Source: Hydrogenophilales bacterium (GTDB lineage Bacteria > Pseudomonadota > Gammaproteobacteria > Burkholderiales > Thiobacillaceae). From it: DNA of 64,000 nucleotides. Numbering within the stretch: the stretch's first letter is position 1; every line of letters begins with the position of its first letter. The stretch lies in contig JADJYY010000005.1 of the NCBI GenBank assembly GCA_016719465.1, positions 134,706-198,705 on the forward strand. Direction: 5' to 3'. Of this stretch, positions 10,748-20,421 are shown piece by piece. A program made the position numbers and the translations under genes. Below the pieces are notes generated by a model. It was not told where the DNA came from. It was given only the letters and a program-made list of their open reading frames with translations, and did no database searches.

Positions 10748-11374
10748 ATGGCCGCGCTCAAGCGCTACTTCCTCACCGGTCTGCTGATCCTGGTCCCCCT
10801 GGGCATTACCTTCTGGGTGCTCACGGCCCTGTTCGACTTCATGGACCAGAGCCTGCTGCTGCTGCCGGAATCCTGGCGGCCCGACGCCTGGCTGGGCGTG
10901 CACATCCCGGGCCTGGGGCTGATCCTCACCGGCGTGGTGATCGTCGTCACCGGCCTGCTGGCCACCAACCTGATCGGCCAGCGCCTGGTGGAGTACTGGG
11001 AAGGCCTGGTCAAGCGCATCCCGGTGGTCAAGTCCATCTACGGCAGCGTCAAGCAGGTGTCCGACAGCCTGCTGTCCGGTTCCGGCATGGCCTTCAAGAA
11101 GGTGCTGCTGGTGCGTTACCCCCACCCGGATGCCTGGTCCCTGGCGTTCCAGACCAACGTGCCGGAGGAGGTCGCCGGCCAGCTGGATAGCGAGTACGTG
11201 GCGGTGTTCATCCCCACCACCCCCAGCCCGGTGAACGGCTTCTATTTCTACGTGCGGCGCGACGCGGTCATCGAACTGGACATGAGCGTGGACACCGCCT
11301 TCAAGGCCATCGTCTCCATGGGCGTGGTGGCCGCGCCCATCAAGCCCGCCATCGCCAACTATGCCGGAGATTAA
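10748..11374 (+). CDS. DUF502 family membrane protein
   Basis: This is a 208-residue inner-membrane protein of unknown function. Two hydrophobic segments are seen, at about residues 9-30 (FLTGLLILVPLGITFWVL) and 58-78 (GLILTGVVIVVTGLLATNLIG). The family sequence RIPVVKSIYGSVKQV follows and then a soluble C-terminal half ending IKPAIANYAGD. The ATG at 10748 starts right before the first helix; an in-frame TTG at 10724 would abut the hairpin. Its position between fmdB and aspS is conserved in betaproteobacteria. The family is recognised but no reaction is known. Confidence 0.85.
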   Translation: MAALKRYFLTGLLILVPLGITFWVLTALFDFMDQSLLLLPESWRPDAWLGVHIPGLGLILTGVVIVVTGLLATNLIGQRLVEYWEGLVKRIPVVKSIYGSVKQVSDSLLSGSGMAFKKVLLVRYPHPDAWSLAFQTNVPEEVAGQLDSEYVAVFIPTTPSPVNGFYFYVRRDAVIELDMSVDTAFKAIVSMGVVAAPIKPAIANYAGD

Positions 11375-11380
11375 ATAAAG

Positions 11381-11460
11381 TTGGCGGTTGTCAGTTGGCA
11401 GTCGTCAGTACGCCAACCGCCATTGCCTACTGTTTACTGTCAACTGCTTACTGCCTACTA
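11381..11460. repeat. Dispersed CAGT-rich repeat before aspS
   Basis: The block has reiterated CAGT units on the left and ACTG units on the right (TACTG, TTACTG, CAACTG, TTACTG). It also has an inverted pair, GGCGGTTG (11383-11390) with CAACCGCC (11414-11421), so it can fold back on itself. It separates the DUF502 gene from aspS and looks like a non-coding dispersed repeat. Confidence 0.5.
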
Positions 11461-11468
11461 GGATTTCT

Positions 11469-13256
11469 ATGCGTACCCACTACTGCGGCGCCGTCAACGC
11501 CGACCACAACGGCCAGATCGTCAACCTGTGCGGCTGGGCCCATCGCCGGCGCGACCACGGCGGCGTCATCTTCATCGACCTGCGCGACCGGGAAGGCACG
11601 GTGCAGGTGGTGATCGACCCGGACACCCCGGAAGCCTTCAAGGTGGCGGAGGAGACCCGGGGCGAATTCGTCCTGCGCGTGGTGGGCAAGGTGCGGCCCC
11701 GGCCCGCCGGCACCGAGAACCCCAACCTGCCCACCGGCATGATCGAGGTCATCACCCAGACCCTGGAAATCCTCAACCCCAGCCTGACGCCCCCGTTCCA
11801 GATCGACGACGACAACCTCAGCGAGAACATCCGCCTGCAATACCGCTACCTGGACCTTCGCCGTGAGCCCATGCAGAAGAACCTGCGCCTGCGCTACCGG
11901 GTGTCCAAGCTGATGCGCGACTACCTGGACCAGCACGGCTTCATGGAAGTGGAAACCCCCATGCTGACCCGCTCCACGCCGGAAGGCGCCCGGGACTACC
12001 TGGTGCCCTCCCGGGTCCACGACGGCATGTTCTACGCTCTGCCCCAGTCGCCCCAGTTGTTCAAGCAATTGCTCATGGTGGCCGGCTTCGACCGCTACTT
12101 CCAGATCACCAAGTGCTTCCGCGACGAGGACCTGCGCGCCGACCGCCAGCCGGAATTCACCCAGGTGGACCTGGAGACCTCCTTCATGGATGAGGAAGAG
12201 ATCATGGCCCTGGTGGAAGGCATGATCCGGGACATGTTCAAGAAGGCCCAGGACATCGACCTGCCCGATCCCTTCCCGCGCATGAGCTTCGCCGAGGCCA
12301 TGGGCCGCTACGGCTCCGACAAGCCGGACATGCGCGTGACCCTGGAAATCACCGAACTCACCGACGTGATGAAGGACGTTGACTTCAAGGTGTTCTCCGG
12401 CCCCGCCAACGCCGGCAACGGCCGGGTGGCCGCCATCCGCGTGCCCCGGGGCGGCGAGTTCAGCCGCGGCGAGATCGACGCCTGGACCGAATTCGTCAAG
12501 ATCTACGGCGCCAGGGGCCTGGCCTACATCAAGGTCAACGAGAAGGCCAAGGGCCGCGACGGCCTGCAATCCCCCATCGTCAAGAACCTGCATGACGCGG
12601 CCCTGGCCGAAATCCTCGCCCGCACCGGCGCCGAGGACGGCGACATCCTGTTCTTCGGCGCCGACAAGGCCAAGGTGGTCAACGACGCCCTCGGCGCCCT
12701 GCGCGCCAGGATCGGCCACGAGAAGGGCTACGTCGACGGTCGCGCCTGGGCCCCCCTGTGGGTGGTGGACTTCCCCATGTTCGAGTTCAACGAGGACGAG
12801 AACCGCTGGGACGCCCTGCACCACCCCTTCACCAGCCCCAAGGACGGCCACGCGCAATACCTCACCACCGATCCCGGCAAGGCCCTGTCCAAGGCCTACG
12901 ACATGGTCCTCAACGGCTGGGAAGTGGGCGGCGGCTCGGTGCGTATCCACAAGGAAGCCGTGCAGGAAGTGGTGTTCGGCGCCCTCAACATCGGCGAGGA
13001 GGAACGCCGCAATAAATTCGGCTTCCTGCTCGACGCCCTCAAGTACGGCGCCCCGCCCCACGGCGGCCTGGCCTTCGGCCTGGACCGGCTGGTGACGCTC
13101 ATGACCGGCGCCGAATCGATCCGCGACGTCATCGCCTTCCCCAAGACCCAGCGCGCCTCCTGCCTGATGACCGACGCCCCCAACGCGGTGGACGAGAAGC
13201 AGCTGCGGGAACTGCACATCCGCCTGCGCAACCCGGCGGGCACGCCAGCGGCGTAG
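11469..13256 (+). CDS. aspS: Aspartyl-tRNA synthetase
   Basis: This 595-residue class IIb synthetase attaches aspartate to tRNA in the cytoplasm. The N-terminal OB fold (about residues 1-110) binds the anticodon (GWAHRRRDHGGVIFIDLRD). Class II motif 2 appears as FRDEDLRADRQPEFTQVD near residue 217-234. The bacterial GAD insertion follows at about 290-420, and motif 3 is GLAFGLDRLV near 530. The length is that of bacterial-type AspRS. The ATG at 11469 is where homology begins; a GTG at 11388 lies inside the upstream repeat and is not credible. The ribosome site is weak. Confidence 0.97.
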   Translation: MRTHYCGAVNADHNGQIVNLCGWAHRRRDHGGVIFIDLRDREGTVQVVIDPDTPEAFKVAEETRGEFVLRVVGKVRPRPAGTENPNLPTGMIEVITQTLEILNPSLTPPFQIDDDNLSENIRLQYRYLDLRREPMQKNLRLRYRVSKLMRDYLDQHGFMEVETPMLTRSTPEGARDYLVPSRVHDGMFYALPQSPQLFKQLLMVAGFDRYFQITKCFRDEDLRADRQPEFTQVDLETSFMDEEEIMALVEGMIRDMFKKAQDIDLPDPFPRMSFAEAMGRYGSDKPDMRVTLEITELTDVMKDVDFKVFSGPANAGNGRVAAIRVPRGGEFSRGEIDAWTEFVKIYGARGLAYIKVNEKAKGRDGLQSPIVKNLHDAALAEILARTGAEDGDILFFGADKAKVVNDALGALRARIGHEKGYVDGRAWAPLWVVDFPMFEFNEDENRWDALHHPFTSPKDGHAQYLTTDPGKALSKAYDMVLNGWEVGGGSVRIHKEAVQEVVFGALNIGEEERRNKFGFLLDALKYGAPPHGGLAFGLDRLVTLMTGAESIRDVIAFPKTQRASCLMTDAPNAVDEKQLRELHIRLRNPAGTPAA

Positions 13257-13263
13257 GGTTGTT

Positions 13264-13284
13264 CCCCCCTTTCCTAAAGGGGGG
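13264..13284. terminator. Hairpin after aspS
   Basis: CCCCCCTTT (13264-13272) and AAAGGGGGG (13276-13284) form a perfect 9-bp stem with a CCT loop, 8 bp after the aspS stop. There is no T-run after it, so rho-independent termination is only likely. The C-tract hairpin followed by GCAGGGGGGATTT also looks like a dispersed repeat. Confidence 0.5.
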
Positions 13285-13404
13285 GCAGGGGGGATTTGGC
13301 GGCGGATGCTTGCGTGGTTGCGCCGAATTGAGGTGACCCCACGGGGGAGGGCAGGGGGAGAGGGGCGGTTTCCCTCTCCACCACGTCATCGCCATCCCCA
13401 AGCC

Positions 13405-13430
13405 GTCATTCCGGCGAAGGCCGGAATCCA
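13405..13430 (+). repeat. Dispersed palindromic repeat, copy A
   Basis: The unit contains ATTCCGGCGAAGGCCGGAAT, with self-complementary arms ATTCCGGC and GCCGGAAT (one copy of a short intergenic palindrome). A nearly identical copy lies in the opposite direction at 14342-14366. The two bracket the parDE module. Confidence 0.6.
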
Positions 13431-13496
13431 GGGGGTTATGCGTGTGTGCCTGTTTCCGCCGGTATCAGTGCGCGAAGGGCATCTGGCCGGGGGCGC

Positions 13497-13528
13497 CCAG
13501 CTTTCTTTGCTCGTGCAAAGAAAGCTGG
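13497..13528. repeat. 14-bp perfect hairpin
   Basis: CCAGCTTTCTTTGC at 13497-13510 pairs exactly with GCAAAGAAAGCTGG at 13515-13528 around a TCGT loop. It lies in the gene-free stretch after aspS. It may terminate transcripts arriving from parE on the other strand or be part of the dispersed element. Confidence 0.55.
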
Positions 13529-13685
13529 CAATGAAAGGACGCCCCGCTGCCGTCGAAACCCCGAGGCTGACGACATCGACCGGGCGGCCAATGAACTCGC
13601 TTCGCTCAGAACCCGCTGGTGCAAGCTACCCAAACGCCCTGGCCTTGCGCGGTGCCGGTTGCCAAGAGGGCACCCGGGCCTTCCC

Positions 13686-13991
13686 TCAATGTCGCGGCCA
13701 GTTGCCAATTGCCGGCACATCCCGCGCATGGTGCAGCATGCGCGCAATCGTGATTCCATCCGCGTCCACGAAATAAAACAGGAGGTACGGCGTCGACGTC
13801 GGCCAACTGCGCAGGCCAGTCGCCAGATCGTCGCGCGCCCGGCCCATTTTCGGCTGCTCCAGCAGCATCCGCGTTTCGGCGTCGATCCGGTCGAGCAGTC
13901 TGTCCGCCGCTTCGATGCTGTCTTCGGCGATATACAGCCAGGCCTCCAGAAGATCGTTTTCCGCGCTGGCGGAATGGCGAATCTTTCCCAC
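13686..13991 (-). CDS. parE: RelE/ParE family toxin
   Basis: This 101-residue protein has the ParE-type fold signature. It begins IRHSASAENDLLEAWLYIAE, continues RLLDRIDAETRMLLEQPKMGR, and has the core strand pair LRSWPTSTPYLLFYFVDADG ending in ILHHARD-like ARMLHHARDVP. ParE toxins poison DNA gyrase. The gene starts with GTG at 13991, and its first base is the last base of the antitoxin stop (TAGTG), so the pair is translationally coupled. No catalytic residues of RelE-type RNases are obvious, which favours ParE. Confidence 0.85.
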   Translation of the reverse strand: MGKIRHSASAENDLLEAWLYIAEDSIEAADRLLDRIDAETRMLLEQPKMGRARDDLATGLRSWPTSTPYLLFYFVDADGITIARMLHHARDVPAIGNWPRH

Positions 13992-14263
13992 TATGTCGAT
14001 TGCCGCGCGGCCCGCGCAGCGCGGCCACGTTGCTTGATCTCGTCCATGTCCAGTTCGCGCACCCGCCCGGCCGCGAGGTCGGCCACGCCTTGGGCGATAT
14101 CCGCTTTCAGGCTGGCCAGGCTGGCAGCCTGCACGCTCTGATACGCCTCGAACAAACGCAGGGCCTCGCGGATCACTTCGCTGGCGGAACTGTACAGACC
14201 GGATTCCACATGCTGACGCACTCGGTTTTCAAGTTCGGGGGGCAAAGAGACATTGAGGGACAT
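13991..14263 (-). CDS. parD: ParD family antitoxin
   Basis: This 90-residue protein begins MSLNVSLPPELENRVRQHVES. It is a ribbon-helix-helix N-terminus followed by the helical family stretch SASEVIREALRLFE (residues 27-40). The C-terminal half is charged and probably disordered until it wraps around ParE. A GGAG lies 6 bp or so upstream of the ATG. It overlaps parE by one base and is expected to repress the pair by binding the ATGTCA repeats upstream. Confidence 0.87.
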   Translation of the reverse strand: MSLNVSLPPELENRVRQHVESGLYSSASEVIREALRLFEAYQSVQAASLASLKADIAQGVADLAAGRVRELDMDEIKQRGRAARAARQST

Positions 14264-14278
14264 GGTGCGCTCCGGTGA

Positions 14279-14305
14279 ATGTCATGGGATGTCATAGTCT
14301 GACAT
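14279..14305. promoter_or_regulatory. Candidate ParD operator
   Basis: Two direct ATGTCAT units begin at 14279 and 14289, exactly 10 bp (one helical turn) apart. The second forms a perfect inverted repeat with TGACAT at 14300-14305 across a 5-bp spacer. The site ends 16 bp before the parD ATG on the minus strand, where a ribbon-helix-helix repressor would be expected to bind. Confidence 0.5.
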
Positions 14306-14341
14306 TAAGGCCGTATTTCAGGCAAACGGGTAAGTGGGTAG

Positions 14342-14366
14342 GGATTCCGACCTTCGCCGGAATGAT
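14342..14366 (-). repeat. Dispersed palindromic repeat, copy B
   Basis: Read on the minus strand it matches copy A at 13405-13430 except for one central base (GAAGGTCGG instead of GAAGGCCGG). The inverted orientation relative to copy A means that recombination between the two would invert the parDE segment. Confidence 0.6.
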
Positions 14367-14390
14367 GGCCAGGCACCTACAATCCACCCC

Positions 14391-15341
14391 ATGACCGCCG
14401 ACTTCCTCCTGCAACTGCTGCTCCAGGTCTGGCTGCCCATCGCCCTGCTGGTGACGGCCGGCGGCTTGTGGGTGCGCTTCCGGCCCCAGTTCCCGGCCGA
14501 CACCCTGCGCGTCAACCTGAACCGGCTGGTGGTGGACGTGTTCGGGCCGCCCCTGCTGTTCGCCCTGTCCGCCCAGGCCGAGATCAGCCGCGAGCTGCTT
14601 ACCGTGCCGGTGATCACCATCGCCGGTATCGGGCTGAGCTTCGTCCTGCTTTATCCCCTGCTGTTCCATTCCCCATTGGGGCGCGGCCTCAAACGCGAAA
14701 CCCGGGCCGCCATCCTGCTCGCGGGCTGCTTCAGCAACGTGCTGTTCATGGGCTATCCCACCCTGACGTTCCTTTACGGCGACATCGGCGGCAGCTATGC
14801 CGCCTTCGCCGACGTGCTGGCCACCACCCCCGTGTTGTGGACCTTCGGCGTCTGGATCGCCACCCGGCTGGGGCACGAGGGTGGCCACGGCCACAGCCTG
14901 CTACGCACCATGCTGACCCTGCCGATGATCTGGGGCTTCACCCTGGGCTTCGCGGTCAATCTGTCCGGCCTGGACGTGGCGCCCCTGGTCAAGGCGGCCA
15001 AGTTCATGGGCCAGGCCACCATCCCCATCATGCTGTTCAACCTGGGGCTGTCCATTCCCTGGCGCGACCTCAAGCCCACGCGGCCGGTGCTGGCGGCGGT
15101 GGGAGTGAAGCTGCTGGTCGCGCCGGTACTGGTTTACCTGCTGGCCCGGGCCAGCTTCGGCGAACTCAAGGCCGCCCAGACCGCCGCCATCCTGGAAGTG
15201 GCCATGCCCACCATGCTCATGGCCGCCAGCTTCGCCGACCGCTTCAAGCTGGACGTGCGCGCGGCGGCCCTGACCGCCAGCTGGTCCAGCCTGGCCTTCC
15301 TGGTGACCCTGCCGCTCTGGATCGCTTTCCTCGGGCGCTGA
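14391..15341 (+). CDS. AEC family transporter (auxin efflux carrier-like)
   Basis: This 316-residue inner-membrane protein has about ten hydrophobic segments in two halves of five, as in the AEC/BART superfamily. The first half ends in the family stretch GCFSNVLFMGYPTLTFLYG (about residues 111-129). The second half has the conserved IPIMLFNLGLSIPW and LEVAMPTMLMAASFADRF. Relatives export or import malate, malonate or other carboxylates; the substrate here is unknown. The ATG at 14391 follows the inverted repeat copy and gives a normal-length protein. Confidence 0.85.
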   Translation: MTADFLLQLLLQVWLPIALLVTAGGLWVRFRPQFPADTLRVNLNRLVVDVFGPPLLFALSAQAEISRELLTVPVITIAGIGLSFVLLYPLLFHSPLGRGLKRETRAAILLAGCFSNVLFMGYPTLTFLYGDIGGSYAAFADVLATTPVLWTFGVWIATRLGHEGGHGHSLLRTMLTLPMIWGFTLGFAVNLSGLDVAPLVKAAKFMGQATIPIMLFNLGLSIPWRDLKPTRPVLAAVGVKLLVAPVLVYLLARASFGELKAAQTAAILEVAMPTMLMAASFADRFKLDVRAAALTASWSSLAFLVTLPLWIAFLGR

Positions 15342-15367
15342 ACCGGATAGCGGGCCCGCGTGCCGAT

Positions 15368-15435
15368 ACTCCCCCTCCCAGTCTCCCCCGCCAGCGGGGG
15401 AGGAGTTCGCTCCCCGGCTGGGGGCGGGGGTGAAA
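15368..15435. repeat. GC-rich hairpin repeat, copy 2
   Basis: It contains CTCCCCCGCCAGCGGGGGAG and then CCCCGGCTGGGG, closely similar to the block at 4362-4430. It lies between the convergent AEC gene and cysC, where a bidirectional terminator would be useful. Confidence 0.5.
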
Positions 15436-15439
15436 CGGG

Positions 15440-16078
15440 CTAGCGCGCCAGGTCCGGCAGCAGGCCGCGCGTCTCCAGGTAGTTGATGACCTGGGCGGCG
15501 GCCTCCTGGGGGGTGATGCGATCGTTGTGGATCACCAGTTCCGGCGCCGCCGGCAGCTCGTAGGGGTCGTCCACGCCGGTGAAGCCCATGCCCTTGCCTT
15601 CCGCCAGGGCGGCCCGGGCCTTCTTGTACAGGCCCTTGGGGTCGCGGGTTTCGCACACCTCGACGGGAACGTCCACCAGGATCTCGATGAACGGCAGGCC
15701 GCTGTCCAGGTGGATGGCGCGGGCCTGGTCCCGGTCCTTGCGGTAGGGGCTGATGAAACTGGTCAGGGCGATGGCGCCGGTGTCGGCGAACAGTCGGGCC
15801 ACCTCGCCGATGCGGCGGATGTTCTCCTCCCGGTCGGCGGCGGAAAAGCCCAGGTTCTTGTTGAGGCCGTGGCGCACGTTGTCGCCGTCCAGCACATAGG
15901 CGAGGCGGCCCCGTTCCACCAGGGCGTGCTCCAGGGTGAAGGCGATGGTGCTCTTGCCCGAACCGGAGAGGCCGGTGAACCAGATGGTGGCCCCCTTCTG
16001 GCCCAGCAATCGTTCCCGATCCTCCCGTTTGACGTGGCCTTCATGCCAGGTGATGTTGGTTGCGCGGATCTCGGTCAT
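15440..16078 (-). CDS. cysC: Adenylylsulfate kinase
   Basis: This 212-residue enzyme phosphorylates APS to PAPS with ATP. The P-loop is GLSGSGKST (about residues 40-48). The APS-binding segment LDGDNVRHGLNKNLGFS is at about 68-84, followed by REENIRRIGEVA and FISPYRKDR. The ATG and length are as usual. No sulfate adenylyltransferase gene is beside it. Two sulfotransferase genes further along (42,854 and 59,201) need PAPS as donor, so this kinase may serve glycan sulfation as well as assimilation. Confidence 0.95.
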   Translation of the reverse strand: MTEIRATNITWHEGHVKREDRERLLGQKGATIWFTGLSGSGKSTIAFTLEHALVERGRLAYVLDGDNVRHGLNKNLGFSAADREENIRRIGEVARLFADTGAIALTSFISPYRKDRDQARAIHLDSGLPFIEILVDVPVEVCETRDPKGLYKKARAALAEGKGMGFTGVDDPYELPAAPELVIHNDRITPQEAAAQVINYLETRGLLPDLAR

Positions 16079-16352
16079 TGCGGGAACTCCTGGTTGGGGA
16101 TGAAAGGGGATGCTCGCCCGGCGCGGGCGAACATCGTCACTGTAGACCCCGGAAATATCGGTTCAAGACCTCCATGTCTTGAATTCCTTTTCATGTGGCG
16201 GATCGATTGACATTCCCAATCCTGCCTCGCCAGGATATGACCCCTCGCGGATTCGTCGGACCGGGGCGGCCCCCGGCCCTCGATCCGCGCCGTGCCCCAC
16301 CGCGTTTCCCGACCCCGGGCGGAGCCCTGGAACCTCCGAATGGAAAATCGCC

Positions 16353-17303
16353 ATGAAGGAATACATCGTCTTTCTCGACCGGGCGACCCTGGTCGCCGAA
16401 CTGCGCATCCCGGAGTTCGACCATGTCTGGGTGGAGCATCCGGACAGCGCGCCGGAGGAGGTGGCCGAGAAGCTCTGGCGGGCCAGCATCGCCATCACCA
16501 ACAAGGCGCCCGTCACCCGCCAGGTCATCGAGGCCTGCCCCAAGCTGCGCCTGGTGGCGGTGGCCGCCACCGGGGTCAACAACGTGGATCTGGAGGCCTG
16601 CCGGGAACGCGGCATCGCCGTCTGCAACATCCGCGGCTACGCCGAGCACACGGTGCCGGAGCACGTGTTCATGCTGCTGCTGGCCCTGCGCCGCAACCTC
16701 CCGGCCTGGCGCGAGAGCCTGCGCCGGGGAGCCTGGCAACAGGCCAGCCGCTTCTGCCTGTTCGACCACGAGATGCACGACCTCCACGGCTCCACCCTGG
16801 GGCTGATCGGCCATGGCAGCGTCGGCGCCGGCGTGGAGCGCCTGGCCCGGGCCTTCGGCATGGCGGTGCTGGTAGCCGAGCACAAGGACGCGCGCACGAT
16901 CCGCCCCGGCCGCGTGGCCTTCGACGAAGTCCTGGCCCGGGCCGACCAGATCAGCCTGCACACCCCCCTGACCGATGCCACCCGCGGCCTGATCGGGGCG
17001 CGGGAGTTCGGCCTGATGAAGCGCGGCGCCGTGCTCATCAACACCGCCCGCGGCGGCGTGGTGGACGAGGCCGCGCTGATCGACGCCCTGCGCGGCGGCC
17101 GCATCGCCGGCGCCGGCTTCGACGTGCTTGCCGTGGAGCCCCCGCGCGAGGGCAACCCCCTTCTCGACCTGGACCTGCCCAATTTCCTGCTCACCCCCCA
17201 TGTGGCCTGGTCCAGCCGGGAAGCCATGCAGATCCTGGCGGATCAGTTGATGGACAACATCGACGCCTTCGTCGGAGGGGAAGCGAGGAATCGGGTGGTG
17301 TAA
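16353..17303 (+). CDS. D-2-hydroxyacid dehydrogenase (glycerate/hydroxypyruvate type)
   Basis: This 316-residue cytoplasmic oxidoreductase interconverts a D-2-hydroxyacid and a 2-oxoacid with NAD(P)H. The Rossmann motif reads GLIGHGSVGAGVERLARAFG (about residues 150-169). The catalytic Arg lies in NTARGGVVDE (near 232), the Glu in LAVEPP (near 261) and the His in LTPHVAW (near 280). The sequence VAATGVNNVDLEAC and NIRGYAEHTVPEHVFML are those of HprA-like enzymes. The ATG at 16353 is favoured by homology; the frame stays open upstream but without family sequence. It stands alone, with 270 bp of non-coding DNA before it in which I see nothing distinctive. Confidence 0.9.
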   Translation: MKEYIVFLDRATLVAELRIPEFDHVWVEHPDSAPEEVAEKLWRASIAITNKAPVTRQVIEACPKLRLVAVAATGVNNVDLEACRERGIAVCNIRGYAEHTVPEHVFMLLLALRRNLPAWRESLRRGAWQQASRFCLFDHEMHDLHGSTLGLIGHGSVGAGVERLARAFGMAVLVAEHKDARTIRPGRVAFDEVLARADQISLHTPLTDATRGLIGAREFGLMKRGAVLINTARGGVVDEAALIDALRGGRIAGAGFDVLAVEPPREGNPLLDLDLPNFLLTPHVAWSSREAMQILADQLMDNIDAFVGGEARNRVV

Positions 17304-17390
17304 GGGGCGTTCCTTGGTCTCCTTTCCCGAACGGGCGCGCGGCAAACCGCGCGATGGCGGGGTGGCGGGCTTTCTCCCGGGCGGGATCGG

Positions 17391-17418
17391 TTGAACAGTC
17401 GAAACATAAGACTATTCT
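17391..17418 (+). promoter_or_regulatory. Sigma-70-like promoter candidate for the cytochrome c gene
   Basis: TTGAAC (17391-17396) and TATTCT (17413-17418) are spaced by 16 bp and lie in the AT-richest part of the region. A perfect AAGGAGG ribosome site at 17437-17443 and the ATG at 17449 follow. Confidence 0.45.
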
Positions 17419-17448
17419 GATATTTCAATAGACGCCAAGGAGGTCAAG

Positions 17449-17826
17449 ATGACATATCGATTCGGTCAAGCGCTGTTCCTGGGTTCCGCGTTGCTGTCGG
17501 GTGCGTTCGCTTTGTGGACGGAAACCGCCGTGGCGGGCGGGGATGCCGCCGCCGGCGCCAAATCGGCCATGTATTGCGCCTACTGCCACGGGGTGGATGG
17601 CAATTCGACCCATACCGGGACACCGCGTCTCGCGGGCCAGAGTGCCGAAAGCTTCGTCGCCAAGATGAAGGTCTACAAGTCCAACCAGAAGGTTTTTCAT
17701 CCCATGATGGCCTTCCTGACCGGCGGCCTCGGTGACAAGGACGTCCAGGATCTGGCGGCCTTCTATGCCCAGCAACCGGTCCGGAACAATTCCCTGCCCT
17801 ACGCCGGGTCCAATCCGTACCGGTAA
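17449..17826 (+). CDS. Class I c-type cytochrome, periplasmic
   Basis: This is a 125-residue protein with a signal peptide (residues ~1-29, cleavage after AVA). A single haem-binding CAYCH motif sits at about residues 43-47. The axial Met is probably in FHPMMAFLTGGLGDKDVQDLAAFY (about 84-107), the usual end of cytochrome c553/c4-like domains. It would act as a small electron carrier in the periplasm. A strong ribosome site precedes it. It is monocistronic and converges on ntrC. Its redox partner is unknown. Confidence 0.9.
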   Translation: MTYRFGQALFLGSALLSGAFALWTETAVAGGDAAAGAKSAMYCAYCHGVDGNSTHTGTPRLAGQSAESFVAKMKVYKSNQKVFHPMMAFLTGGLGDKDVQDLAAFYAQQPVRNNSLPYAGSNPYR

Positions 17827-17907
17827 GCGGCGCACCCGCGCGGTCGGCAAGGGCGGCTGGCGCGACCCCCGCCCGCCCCGGGCGGGCCGGAATGGCGTTC
17901 CGCCTTG

Positions 17908-19308
<1,401 letters not shown>

Positions 19309-19331
19309 GATGGCTGACTCCTCAAGATTCT

Positions 19332-20360
19332 TTATTTAATCGGCAGGAAGATGGAAAAACAGGTGCGACCCGGCTGGCTTTCCACGTGGATGGCGCCGTC
19401 GTGGCGCTGCACCAGGCTCTGGGCCAGGGTCAGCCCCAGGCCGGTGCCGCCTTCCCGGCCGGAGACCAGGGGAAAGAACACCCGGCCCAGCATGTCCTCG
19501 GGGATGCCGGGGCCGTTGTCGACGACGTCCAGGCGGATGGCCAGCTTCCAGCGCTTCATGGCCAGGGTGACCTGGCGCGCCACGCGGGTGCGGAAGCTGA
19601 TGCGTCCCTCGCCGCGCATGGCCTGGGCGGCGTTGCGGGCGATGTTGAGCACGGCCTGGATGAGTTGTTCCTGATCCCCCGCCAGGTCCGGCAGGCTGAC
19701 GTCGTAGTCGCAGTGGAACTCCAGGCGGGGGAATTCGGCCTGGAGCAGGCTGCGCACCCGCTCCAGCACCTCGTGCACGTTCACCGCCTGCACCACGGGA
19801 CGCTTGGCCGGGGTCAGCAGGCGGTCCAGGAGGCCTTGCAGCCGGCTGGTTTCCTGGATGATGACCTGGGTGTACTCGCGCAGGTCGGAGGATTCCAGTT
19901 CCGCCTCCAGCAGCTGCGCCGCGCCGCGGATGCCGCCCAGGGGATTGCGGATCTCGTGGGCCAGCTGGCGCAGCAGGGCCTGGCTGGCCTGGGTCTGGGC
20001 CATGACCTGTTCGTCCCGGGCGATGCGCACGCTGCCGGCGGCGGGGTGGAGTTCGATCACCGCCGCGCCTTCGGCCTCGTCCAGGGGCGAGACGGTGACG
20101 GAAAGCACCACGGCATGGCCGTTGACGGGCAGGTTGAGGTCGTGTTCGGTATAACTGGCGCCCTCGGATAGTGCATTGTCCAGGGCGCGCACCAATTCGG
20201 TGCACTCGCCGAACAGCAGGGAGACCGGCTTGCCCAGGGCATGATGGGACGAGACGCCCAGCAGGTTCTCCGCCGCCGGGTTGAGGTAACGGGTGACGCG
20301 CCGGGCGTCGGCGATCAGCACCGCTGTGGCGAGGATGTCGGGATGGGGCGTGGTCTGCAT
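19332..20360 (-). CDS. ntrB: Nitrogen regulation sensor kinase NtrB
   Basis: This 342-residue soluble histidine kinase has an N-terminal PAS domain (about 1-110) and the phosphoacceptor His135 in QLAHEIRNPLGGIRGAAQLL. The N box is at LIQAVLNIARNAAQA and the G boxes at DNGPGIPEDM and GGTGLGLTLAQSL. With PII it sets NtrC phosphorylation according to nitrogen status. It is co-transcribed with ntrC and divergent from nifJ; the 211 bp between them contain a palindrome but no sigma-54 site I would defend. Confidence 0.94.
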   Translation of the reverse strand: MQTTPHPDILATAVLIADARRVTRYLNPAAENLLGVSSHHALGKPVSLLFGECTELVRALDNALSEGASYTEHDLNLPVNGHAVVLSVTVSPLDEAEGAAVIELHPAAGSVRIARDEQVMAQTQASQALLRQLAHEIRNPLGGIRGAAQLLEAELESSDLREYTQVIIQETSRLQGLLDRLLTPAKRPVVQAVNVHEVLERVRSLLQAEFPRLEFHCDYDVSLPDLAGDQEQLIQAVLNIARNAAQAMRGEGRISFRTRVARQVTLAMKRWKLAIRLDVVDNGPGIPEDMLGRVFFPLVSGREGGTGLGLTLAQSLVQRHDGAIHVESQPGRTCFSIFLPIK

Positions 20361-20421
20361 GGTGGTTGGCGTCGGGTTGCCCTCAGATTAGCAAGAAGCA
20401 GGCCATGGCAGGGGTTTGAAA

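Larger units (their letters stand above)
13285..13685. other. Repeat-rich intergenic region without a credible gene
   Basis: This stretch of about 400 bp between aspS and the parE gene holds no supported gene. It contains a GC-rich block, a CATTCCGGCGAAGGCCGG-type repeat at 13405-13430, a long hairpin at 13497-13528 and about 150 bp whose open frames lack start signals and homology I can recognise. Arg/Ala-rich frames here (with FFARAKKAG) have the look of a dispersed non-coding element often misannotated as hypothetical proteins. Confidence 0.45.

Noticed and set aside
13446..14141. A 231-codon plus-strand frame across the parE/parD region
   Set aside because: ParE and ParD on the minus strand have family signatures and coupled stops and starts. 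The plus frame begins in repeat DNA and resembles no protein.
20406..20420. A possible sigma-54 promoter (TGGCAG...TTGA) upstream of nifJ
   Set aside because: The spacer is 4 rather than 5 bp and both elements deviate from TGGCAC and TTGC, so I would not call it.
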